A stretch of 64,000 bases of DNA, taken from NCBI RefSeq assembly GCF_014646355.1, contig NZ_BMNH01000027.1:1-64000 (forward strand), written 5' to 3'. The notes under the pieces were generated by a model. That model made no database searches. It saw nothing but the letters and a program-made list of their open reading frames with translations, and was not told where the DNA came from. Shown piece by piece: positions 34,450-41,814 of this stretch. The stretch's first letter is position 1. Each line of letters begins with the position of its first letter. Made by a program: the position numbers and the translations under genes. This DNA is from Nonomuraea cavernae (lineage in GTDB: Bacteria; Actinomycetota; Actinomycetes; Streptosporangiales; Streptosporangiaceae).

Positions 34450-35801
34450 CCGGCGCCGGGCCCTCGGAGTTCCGGATGCCCTCGCTGGGCGCCGACATGG
34501 AGTCGGGCACCGTCGCCGAATGGCTGGTCCAGCCAGGAGATTCGATCCGCAAGGGTGACATCATCGCGGTCATCGACACCGACAAGGCCCTGATCGAGGT
34601 CGAGTCGTTCCACACAGGCGTGGTGGACAGCCTGCTGGTGAGCGCGGGTGAGCGGGTCCCCGTCGGCACGCCCCTCGCCCTCGTCACCACCGCCCCGGCT
34701 CCAGCCAGGCCCTCCACGCGGGAAAGGCCACCGGCCCCGGCCGGGAAAGAGCACCCGAGGCCGGCCCCCGGCGCGCCGGAACCAGCCCCCGCGCCCCCAT
34801 CGCCGCCCGTCACCTCCCCCATCGTGCGGCACCTCGCCGAGCAGCGAGGACTTGACCTGGCTTCCGTGCACGGCACGGGTCCGGCCGGGCGGGTGATCCG
34901 CGCCGACGTCGAGCGCGCCCAAGCCCGGGCGAAGGCCTCGCCGCTCGCCCGCAAGCTCGCTCGGGAGCTCGGCGTCGACCTCGCCCGAATCACGGGCACA
35001 GGACGCACAGGGGCGATCCGCGCTGACGACGTCCGCGCCGCCGCCGTACGCCAGGGCAAGCCCCGTGAGGCGGCAGTGAGAGCCTCGGCCCGGCCGGCCG
35101 CGCCCGCGGCCGCCGAGAGGCCGGCCCAGGAACGCCGCGGAGAGGCGATGCGCCAGGCGATCGCGCAGGCGATGGCCAGGTCGAAACGGGAGATCCCGCA
35201 CTACTACCTGGCCACGACCGTGGACATGAGCGCCGCGCTCGCCTGGCTACGCCAGCGCAACCGGGACCTGCCGGTGCCTCAGCGGTTGCTGCCCGCCGCG
35301 CTTCTGCTCAAGGCGACTGCCCTGGCAGCCAAGGAGGTCCCGCGGCTCAACGGCTTCTGGATCGATGACGCCTTCGTACCCGGCGACGCGGTGCACCTGG
35401 GCGTGGCGATCTCGCTCAAAGGCGGCGGCCTGATCACACCCGCGCTGCACGCTGCCGCCGGCCGCGAACTCGGCGATCTCATGGCCGGGCTGAAGGACCT
35501 GGTCGCCCGGTCGCGCGCCGGACGGCTGCGCGCCACGGAGATGACCGAGGCCACCATCACCGTCACCAACCTCGGAGACCTGGGAGTCGAGCTCGTTCAC
35601 GGCATCGTCCATCCCCCGCAGGTGGCCCTCGTCGGCTTCGGCAAGATCCTCGACCGGCCCTGGGCAGTCGACGGCCTGCTCGGCGTCCGGCCCCTCGTCA
35701 CCGTCACCCTGGCCGCCGATCACCGCGCCACCGACGGCTTCACCGGCGCCCGGTTCCTCGCCGTCGTCGAACGGCTGCTCAACCATCCGGAGGAGCTATG
35801 A
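34446..35801 (+). CDS. pdhC: Dihydrolipoamide acyltransferase (E2) with two peripheral subunit-binding domains
   Basis: This is the 451-aa E2 core. Residues 7-82 are one lipoyl domain, lipoylated at K47 (DTDKALIEVES). A proline/alanine linker follows. Residues about 124-158 (SPIVRHLAEQRGLDLASVHG to GRVIRADVERA) and about 165-199 (SPLARKLARELGVDLARITG to AIRADDVRAA) are two successive peripheral subunit-binding domains. One is usual. Residues 230-451 are the acyltransferase, with the catalytic HRATDG (H426, D430). It overlaps pdhB (ATGA) and the next gene. The double binding domain may hold E1 and E3 separately, or an extra partner such as the ACP. No E3 gene is present in the window. Confidence 0.9.
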   Translation: MTGAGPSEFRMPSLGADMESGTVAEWLVQPGDSIRKGDIIAVIDTDKALIEVESFHTGVVDSLLVSAGERVPVGTPLALVTTAPAPARPSTRERPPAPAGKEHPRPAPGAPEPAPAPPSPPVTSPIVRHLAEQRGLDLASVHGTGPAGRVIRADVERAQARAKASPLARKLARELGVDLARITGTGRTGAIRADDVRAAAVRQGKPREAAVRASARPAAPAAAERPAQERRGEAMRQAIAQAMARSKREIPHYYLATTVDMSAALAWLRQRNRDLPVPQRLLPAALLLKATALAAKEVPRLNGFWIDDAFVPGDAVHLGVAISLKGGGLITPALHAAAGRELGDLMAGLKDLVARSRAGRLRATEMTEATITVTNLGDLGVELVHGIVHPPQVALVGFGKILDRPWAVDGLLGVRPLVTVTLAADHRATDGFTGARFLAVVERLLNHPEEL

Positions 35802-36049
35802 CCCCGCAGCAGGCACGGGAGCTCATCGAGCACGCGCTGGCTCAGGTGGCACCGGACGCCGACCTGGCGACGCTCCCGCCGGATGCCGACCTCCGCGACA
35901 TCCTCGAACTGGACTCGCTGGACTTCCTCAGCTTCGTGGAGGCGCTCAGCGACGCCAGCGGCTATCGCATCGAAGAGGACGACTACCCCGCGTTCTCCAC
36001 CGTGGCAGGCGGAGCGGGCTTCCTCGCCGCCCATACCGGAACCAGTTGA
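35798..36049 (+). CDS. Acyl carrier protein in the dehydrogenase operon
   Basis: This 83-aa carrier protein is acidic and helical, with the phosphopantetheine site ILELDSLDFLSFVEAL (modified serine S40). ATG 35798 overlaps the pdhC stop by four bases, so it is the fourth cistron of the dehydrogenase operon. Such freestanding ACPs next to E1/E2 genes are uncommon. The arrangement suggests that the acyl group formed on E2 may be passed to the ACP, or that the ACP serves as an assembly or signalling partner. No ketosynthase or adenylation enzyme is nearby except acsA at 27.4 kb. Confidence 0.88.
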   Translation: MTPQQARELIEHALAQVAPDADLATLPPDADLRDILELDSLDFLSFVEALSDASGYRIEEDDYPAFSTVAGGAGFLAAHTGTS

Positions 36050-36183
36050 TCCGACGCTCACGGCAGCGCGCCGGCTTCCTGCTCCGGCCAAGACCACATC
36101 GCTCTGGTGACCACGCTGGTCGTCCGCTGCCACGATCGGCGCTGCGCCGTGCTGTTGGAGCGGTCCCCGAGCACACTGTCCCC

Positions 36184-37446
36184 ATGGACACCGCGATCGT
36201 GCTCTTCAACCGCGACCTGCGCGTGCACGACCATCCGGCTCTCGCCGCCGCCTGCGAGCGGGCCGGCCAGGTGGTGCCACTGTTCGTACTGGACCCGTCC
36301 ATACCCGGGGACGCACGGCACGGCTTCCTGTTGCAGTGTCTGGCCGACCTGCGCGCCTCGCTCCGGCAGCTAGGAGGCGACCTGGTCGTACGGCAGGGGG
36401 ACGCCGTCGCCGAGACAATGAAGCTGGCCGGTGAGGTGGGCGCGGCGGCGATCCACGCCAGCGCCGACGTCAGCTCGCTGGCCCGGCGGCGTGAGGCACG
36501 CTTCGCCGAGGAGCGGATCGAGTTCCTGCGTCATCCCGGGGTGACCGTCGTGCCCCCGGACGCGCTGCGGCCCTCCGGCGGCGGTGATCATTATCGGGTC
36601 TTCACCCCCTACTGGCACGCCTGGCTGCGCCATCGCCACCGGCCGGTGCTGCCGCCTCCGCACCGAGTCCGGCTGCCCTCCGGCCTGGCGCCCGGCCGGC
36701 TGCCCCGGCCCGGCACGGACCCGGCCATGCCGGGCGGCGAGTCGGCGGGCCGCGAACGCGCGGACCGGTGGCTGCGGCAGTTCCTCGCCGGCTACGCCGA
36801 CGGGCACGACGACCTGGCGGGTGACCGCACCTCGCGGCTCAGCCCGTATCTGCGCTTCGGCTGCGTGTCACCGCTGGAGCTGGCCTGCCGCGCCGAGCGC
36901 AGCGAGGACTTCGTCCGCCAGTTGTGCTGGCGGGACTTCCACCACCAGGTGACCTACGCTTTCCCCCGCATCAACCGCGAGAACTACCGCCACAGGGAAC
37001 GCCGCTGGCGGCACGACCGCGACGCGCTGTGCGCCTGGCGCCGCGGCATGACGGGGCTGCCCATCGTGGACGCGGGGATGCGCCAGCTTCTCGCCGAAGG
37101 CTGGATGCACAACAGAGCCCGCCTGATCGTGGCGACATACCTGGTCAGACGGCTCGGCCTCGACTGGCGCGACGGCGCGCGGCACTTCTTCCAGCACCTG
37201 CTCGACGGTGACGTGGCCAACAACTCGGGCAACTGGCAATGGGTGGCCGGGACCGGCAACGACACCCGGCCCGGCCGCGGCTTCAATCCTCTGCGCCAGG
37301 CCAAACGCTACGATCCGGCAGGCGCCTACGTCCGCAGGTACGTGCCCGAACTTGCCGATGTTCCCGGCGCGAAGATTCACGAACCATGGCGGCTGCCGTC
37401 CCTTCCCGCCGGATATCCCGCGCGACTGGACGGCACCGACGGGTAG
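36184..37446 (+). CDS. phr: Deoxyribodipyrimidine photolyase
   Basis: This is a 420-aa class I photolyase/cryptochrome-family flavoprotein that repairs UV-made cyclobutane pyrimidine dimers using light. Residues 1-130 form the antenna Rossmann domain (AIVLFNRDLRVHDHPALAAA). The FAD domain shows TSRLSPYLRFGCVSPLEL, the tryptophan-rich LCWRDFHHQVTYAFP, WRRGMTGLPIVDAGMRQL, WMHNRARLIVATYLV and the diagnostic DGDVANNSGNWQWVAGTGND with the electron-transfer tryptophans. ATG 36184 is 135 bases after the ACP. An in-frame upstream extension is unlikely. It is commonly found in stress gene clusters of actinomycetes. Confidence 0.92.
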   Translation: MDTAIVLFNRDLRVHDHPALAAACERAGQVVPLFVLDPSIPGDARHGFLLQCLADLRASLRQLGGDLVVRQGDAVAETMKLAGEVGAAAIHASADVSSLARRREARFAEERIEFLRHPGVTVVPPDALRPSGGGDHYRVFTPYWHAWLRHRHRPVLPPPHRVRLPSGLAPGRLPRPGTDPAMPGGESAGRERADRWLRQFLAGYADGHDDLAGDRTSRLSPYLRFGCVSPLELACRAERSEDFVRQLCWRDFHHQVTYAFPRINRENYRHRERRWRHDRDALCAWRRGMTGLPIVDAGMRQLLAEGWMHNRARLIVATYLVRRLGLDWRDGARHFFQHLLDGDVANNSGNWQWVAGTGNDTRPGRGFNPLRQAKRYDPAGAYVRRYVPELADVPGAKIHEPWRLPSLPAGYPARLDGTDG

Positions 37447-37587
37447 GCACGGCCGCGAACCACCCTGCGACGCGGGAGTCGCTGATCACGGAGGTGTCCG
37501 GGTTCACGCGACGATCTGATCGCCCGGCTGTTCCTCGATCACCATGCCCCCTCCTTGACGTCGGGAGCCTGTAAAAACGTTGATGTG

Positions 37588-37677
37588 GTTGTGAACCAAA
37601 CCACCGGTGGCGTAGTCGATCAGAGAAACGCCTGCCAACGGCGGACTGTCGCCTGAGCGAAAGGTGATCCTTACGAC
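37588..37677. repeat. Leader of DUF3592 gene, duplicated in inverted orientation at 22.85 kb
   Basis: About 90 bases before the DUF3592 start recur on the opposite strand at 22858-22945 with a handful of differences (D-to-G and N-to-S if read as protein on the minus strand). The duplicated block continues through the gene. The other copy carries an extra 20 bases near the start codon. Reading on the minus strand of this copy keeps an open frame in both loci (LAGVSLIDYATGGLVH), which could be a relic coding exon or only common ancestry. Confidence 0.6.
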
Positions 37678-38061
37678 ATGCTCTTTATTTTCGGGTTGGC
37701 AAACCTGGCGTGCGGCGTCTGGCTGCTGCGCAGGGCACGGCGGTTCCGCGCCCGCGGGGTCCGGGTACCCGGCGTGGTCACCGGCCTGAAGAGGAGCAGT
37801 GACCCCGATAGCAATGCGTGCTATCCCATCTTCCGCTTCACGACCAGCGATGGCGAGGAGTTCGAGATCACCTCGCGTTACGGCGAGAGCAAGCCTCCTC
37901 AACCAGGAGATCGCGTCACGGTCCTCTACGACCCTGACAAGCAGCGAAATGCACGCATCGACACCGGCGGTCAGGACGGTTCCACGATGGGAAGGTGGGT
38001 CGTGGGCATAGGCCTTTTCCTCATCACCCTCGGCGTGCTCACCGCCTTCGAGATCATCTGA
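37678..38061 (+). CDS. DUF3592-family membrane protein
   Basis: This 127-aa protein has two predicted membrane helices: LFIFGLANLACGVWLLRRAR at residues 2-21 and WVVGIGLFLITLGVLTAFEI at the C-terminus. Between them is the compact beta-rich DUF3592 domain (RARGVRVPGVVTGLKRSSDP, CYPIFRFTTSDGEEFEITSR, PQPGDRVTVLYDPDKQRNAR). Members are found widely, and their function is unknown. It is the intact parent, or sister, of the broken minus-strand copy at 22356-22832. No partner gene is evident. Confidence 0.8.
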   Translation: MLFIFGLANLACGVWLLRRARRFRARGVRVPGVVTGLKRSSDPDSNACYPIFRFTTSDGEEFEITSRYGESKPPQPGDRVTVLYDPDKQRNARIDTGGQDGSTMGRWVVGIGLFLITLGVLTAFEII

Positions 38062-38623
38062 TTCTGGCGCGAACTCTAGCGAAGTCGTCCCCATGTGGTG
38101 GCCCGCGGCCGCCTGACCGTCGCGGCCGGTGGTCGCCCACAGCGCGGCCGGTCCCGCACTGACGCGAACGGCCCAGCAGACACCCGAACTGGTGGCGCAC
38201 GCCGTGTACCTCACCGCGTACATGCCGGCGTCAGGCTGCACGCGGCGGCGTACACGCGGCTTCCTGAGGCCGTCGATGACCGTGTCGCGCCGTTGTTGCC
38301 CGCAGGCCCTCGCTCTTCCCTGCCACCACACCTGGCCGGGCTTGGCCAGGAATACGTCCTGCCGACGCTCGCGGAGGAGGTCGGGGATGAGGCTTCCGCT
38401 GCCGAGGACCCGCAACTCACAGATACCGACGTGATCCCAGCAAGTGATAGCGGGAGGATCTGGACATGGCAGCAGGACTCTTCTCGGAGCCGGATGCCGA
38501 GGAGGATCGGCAAGCGTCACCTGACGTGTGAGGTACAGGCTGGAAGCCTGGTCATCGACGACTTACCTCAGCTGTTTCGCCTTACCGTCCCACAAGACGG
38601 ACCACGGACCAGGTCACCCCCTC
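38062..38623. other. Gene-free region between convergent genes
   Basis: These 560 bases lie between the DUF3592 gene and the end of the GmrSD gene. Bases around 38124-38175 (GGTCGCCCACAGCGCGGCCGG) repeat part of the fused locus at 22500-22560, extending the inverted duplication past the gene. The rest, including a minus-strand frame with QDVFLAKPGQVWWQGRARAC, resembles no family I recognise and is likely decayed. Confidence 0.35.
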
Positions 38624-41149
38624 CTACTCCTCCGATGCGGACACCGCGGCCCTGAACCAGTCAAGCGCCCCAACGACCACGTCAAACACCGCGACGCTCG
38701 CCAGCTGGCTGTTCTTGATGGAGGGATACAGCTCCAGCTTGGCGACGGGAATGTCCACGCCGGGTGCGTCGTTGAGCCGTTGCCGAAGCTCCTCTCGCAG
38801 CGCCGGATCATTGAACGGCTTGCGGTTGCGCAGCAGTCCGAAGGGAATCTCGGCGGTCTTGGCGTAGAAGCGGATGGCGTACAGGGACTGTTCCCCGACC
38901 TTGATGATCGGCGCGCACGAGGCGTTGGCGGAAGTGCCGTAGTGAAGCTCGCCGCCCCGTGAACGCCAGTGCTCCAGCAGCCGCTGAACCGCGCCGGCCG
39001 CCTGCGGCCCGCTCTGATCGTTGAGCTGACGCAGAAAACGCTGTTCCAGTGCCGTCAGCCCTTGCGGCGAAAGGGACTCATCGCCGGCGGCCTCAGTCTC
39101 GGCCAGATCCGCGGCGATGGGCAGACCGAGTAGTTCGGCGATGTCACGTACGCTGAGGTGCTGGTCCGCGGAGGCACGTCCGGCTTCGTCGAAGACGAGC
39201 CCTTCCGTGCGCAGCACCTCGTGCACGTCTCGGTCGTCATCGGGATCGACCCAGCGGAAACCGTCGGAGACCTGTCCCGACCTGGTAAGGACCCGGTGCG
39301 CATTAAGCACCGGGGCGCTCGCCAGATGTACCCCGACGGGCACCGGATGCGAGCCGATCAACTCGGCAAGGTCCGAGTACGAGGTCCAGGTGGCGGTCGG
39401 CAGCGCGGCCAAGGCACTGTGCAGTTGTGTCCAGTCGCGGGAGGCGGCGCTGCCCCGGCCGGACTCCTCCGGCCCGGGCCAGATGACGATCGCCCGGTCG
39501 GCCAGGCGATCAGCGCGGGCCAGGATCTCGGCCTTCCCCCAGCGTTCGCAGGTGGCGATCTCCTGGTTCATCACGAGCCCGCTCTGGCCCAGCTGTTTGC
39601 GTTTGGCGGCGAAGGAGTTGTTGCTCAGCTCGGAGTTGTAGCCGCTGAGCGTGAGGTTCCCCAGAGTGTGTACGAGCTGGCGATGCAGGAGATCGGCGTC
39701 GTCTCCCCCGCTGGAGAGTTCACTCAGCCAATCAGCGGTCATGGACTGCGGTAGGACGTGCTCGATGGTGATGCGTTTGTCGGCGAGGTCCACCCGCTCC
39801 TTGCTGCCCAGTGACTCCTCGATGCGCCGTAGGACGAGCTTCTGCTGCACTGTACGTCCCTGCCAGTAGAAGGCGCGGCTGCGGATCTCCTCCCTCAACT
39901 GCTCGTCCGAAGGCCAGTACAGTCGGGCGGGCGACAGCACGACCCGGACCGCCTGTGGGACCTCCTCTTCGGCCACCAGCTGGATGGCGAGCCGCTGAAA
40001 GATCCGGTTGAGATTGCCTGTGGTGACCCCGGCGATCAGGCGGCGAACGAGGAAACTCTCGACATAGGCCAGCGCTTCATCCACCTCCTCGTCGCCGATG
40101 TAGTCGTCCTCCCGCAACTCCAGCAGGCGCATCACCAGCGGGTAGACGGTCGAAGCCTGCCACTCCTTGAGGAAACGCAGCCGCCCGGCGAAGGGCAGGT
40201 CGTCAGCGGGGAAAAGGATCTGCTTGAGATGCAGGGCACGCCGGTACAGGTCGCGGGCATACTCCTCGATGCGGTGCTCGTCCCCGGACAGCGCCAGGAG
40301 CACCTGCTGGTGGCCGCGGTAGACGGCGTTGTACTGGGCATCGTCGCCTTCCTTCAGCACCAGCACCAGGTACATCAGCTGTTCCATGGCCTTGGCGTCC
40401 AGCAGGTCCTGGATCGGCTTCCAGTACTCGTCGTAGACGTGCTGGCCCCGGGTGGGCAGGCACATGAAGACGTAGTTGCGGATCAGGTCCACCTGGCTGA
40501 GCCGCATGCCCGTATTGTTGATCGACTCGAAGATACGGAACGCGTTGTCGTCCTTCTCCACCAGGATCTGCACGAGGTTGAGCCGGTCCAGCAGCACCGA
40601 CTCCACGCGCGCGATGTCATGTGGGTCTGCTGGATCGTCGAACTCCTTCAACATCGCGCGGAAGAATTGGTAGGCGTTGCCGATCAGGCTGTCGGACTTG
40701 CCCTCCAGCCTGCCGTCCACGCAAGCCTTGAAGGCCGTTCGGTCCGCTTGGGTGGGCAGGAGTCTGTAGCGCAGCTCTCCCTGCTGGAACTTGTTGATCA
40801 GGTGCAGCTCGTTGATGCGTTCCAGAGCTGTGGGATCCTCGGCCATCAAGTGGTCCCGGATCGCGCAGAGCGCGAGCATGAGGGTGGTGAGACGCTGTTG
40901 TCCATCCACGATGATCCATTGGGACCGACTCGGTGCCAGCTCTGGCCCCGGAGCGAGGACCACCGATCCCAAGAAGTGGCTGGGTGCATCCTGCCGTTGC
41001 TCGGCCAGCACGTCGACCTGGGCGGTGATATCAGACCACAGTTGGGTGAGCTGCGGACGTTCCCAGGTGTATTGACGCTGGTAGAGGGGGACCAGTAATT
41101 GCTGGTCGCCCTGAATAAGCTTGCGAAGGGTGGTTTCGTTCGCCTTCAT
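38624..41149 (-). CDS. GmrSD-type (DUF262-DUF1524) restriction enzyme with alkyltransferase-like domain
   Basis: This is an 841-aa single-chain type IV restriction-like enzyme. The DUF262 (GmrS) part has LLVPLYQRQYTWERPQLTQL (residues 18-37) and the nucleotide motif IIVDGQQRLTTLMLAL (79-94, DGQQR). The DUF1524 (GmrD) HNH nuclease shows ITIEHVLPQSM (H464) and HTLGNLTLSGYNSELSN (494-510). Residues about 572-645 are an MGMT/alkyltransferase-like module (ATWTSYSDLAELIGSHPVPV, then LASAPVLNAHRVLTRSGQVS) in which the acceptor-cysteine PCHR motif is replaced by NAHR. A further C-terminal domain of about 150 residues follows. Known relatives cut modified (glucosylated hydroxymethyl) phage DNA using NTP. 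ATG 41149 is chosen where homology begins. Confidence 0.88.
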   Translation of the reverse strand: MKANETTLRKLIQGDQQLLVPLYQRQYTWERPQLTQLWSDITAQVDVLAEQRQDAPSHFLGSVVLAPGPELAPSRSQWIIVDGQQRLTTLMLALCAIRDHLMAEDPTALERINELHLINKFQQGELRYRLLPTQADRTAFKACVDGRLEGKSDSLIGNAYQFFRAMLKEFDDPADPHDIARVESVLLDRLNLVQILVEKDDNAFRIFESINNTGMRLSQVDLIRNYVFMCLPTRGQHVYDEYWKPIQDLLDAKAMEQLMYLVLVLKEGDDAQYNAVYRGHQQVLLALSGDEHRIEEYARDLYRRALHLKQILFPADDLPFAGRLRFLKEWQASTVYPLVMRLLELREDDYIGDEEVDEALAYVESFLVRRLIAGVTTGNLNRIFQRLAIQLVAEEEVPQAVRVVLSPARLYWPSDEQLREEIRSRAFYWQGRTVQQKLVLRRIEESLGSKERVDLADKRITIEHVLPQSMTADWLSELSSGGDDADLLHRQLVHTLGNLTLSGYNSELSNNSFAAKRKQLGQSGLVMNQEIATCERWGKAEILARADRLADRAIVIWPGPEESGRGSAASRDWTQLHSALAALPTATWTSYSDLAELIGSHPVPVGVHLASAPVLNAHRVLTRSGQVSDGFRWVDPDDDRDVHEVLRTEGLVFDEAGRASADQHLSVRDIAELLGLPIAADLAETEAAGDESLSPQGLTALEQRFLRQLNDQSGPQAAGAVQRLLEHWRSRGGELHYGTSANASCAPIIKVGEQSLYAIRFYAKTAEIPFGLLRNRKPFNDPALREELRQRLNDAPGVDIPVAKLELYPSIKNSQLASVAVFDVVVGALDWFRAAVSASEE

Positions 41150-41814
41150 GCCGTCCCGTTCCATTGCCCGAGCAATCGGTGCATCCAAAGACACACAACT
41201 TACGACGCGCTGCTGAACAGCCGCAAGGTCCGCATTCGTGATACACGGCAGCACCGGTGCGACACCGCAGCGCGTGTCTGCAACGATCAGCAGGTACAAC
41301 TGACGACAGAGAAGCCTGATCGTGATTCACTTGCTTAATTCTCATTTATTGAGGTGATCTCGGCGAGATAATTCGGAACGATTGAGAATCCATGGAACGC
41401 AGGCGGTGACGTTCCAGAATTTTTGGGAGAAGTCGGCGAAGGCCGGAGACAGCGTGGAGCCTTCGGTAGATGAGTGCTCACTACAGAAGTCCCTCCGCCG
41501 AAAGGCTCCACGTGATTGCCCATCGTGCCGCGCTCGACGTCTCCCGTGCACTCGTTCAGCATGTCGCCCTCCTCTGTTGGGTCGGCGAGGTCGAACCCGG
41601 CTGCCTCCACCGTCCGGCTTCCGGCCCGCACACGGTAGTGCCGTAGGTCGCCGAAGCGAAGGGACGTTCACCCTCAGGCGGGGTGCCGCCATGCGAAGAC
41701 GCCGGCGATCGCCTGGAATGACCTTGGTCCCGCCCGAGGATGCCCTTGGACCGATGTGCCCGCGCACCAGGTGAACAAGAGTGGAAGCGAACTCCGACAG
41801 GAAGAGGGGGAACG
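41150..41814. promoter_or_regulatory. Divergent promoter region of GmrSD and pflBA
   Basis: No clear gene was found in 665 bases, although a minus-strand frame at 41335-41631 is open. The region should hold both promoters. Near 41719-41731 TGACCTTGGTCCC, and near 41667 GGGACGTTCACCCT, are partial matches to the palindromic GGGAC-GTCCC DosR-type operator. A long hairpin lies at 41453-41512. The sequence TTTATTGAGGTGATCTCGG around 41346 is AT-richer than average and could be a promoter element for the minus-strand gene. Confidence 0.35.
41453..41512. repeat. Long imperfect inverted repeat
   Basis: CGTGGAGCCTTCGG (41453-41466) pairs with CCGAAAGGCTCCACG (41498-41512) with one bulged A and a 31-base loop. 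It lies 300 bases before pflB and could be a terminator, an attenuator or the end of a lost insertion sequence. Confidence 0.6.

Noticed and set aside
38211..38513. Possible transposase on the minus strand
   Set aside because: QVWWQGRARA-type wording is suggestive but matches no transposase motif I can defend.
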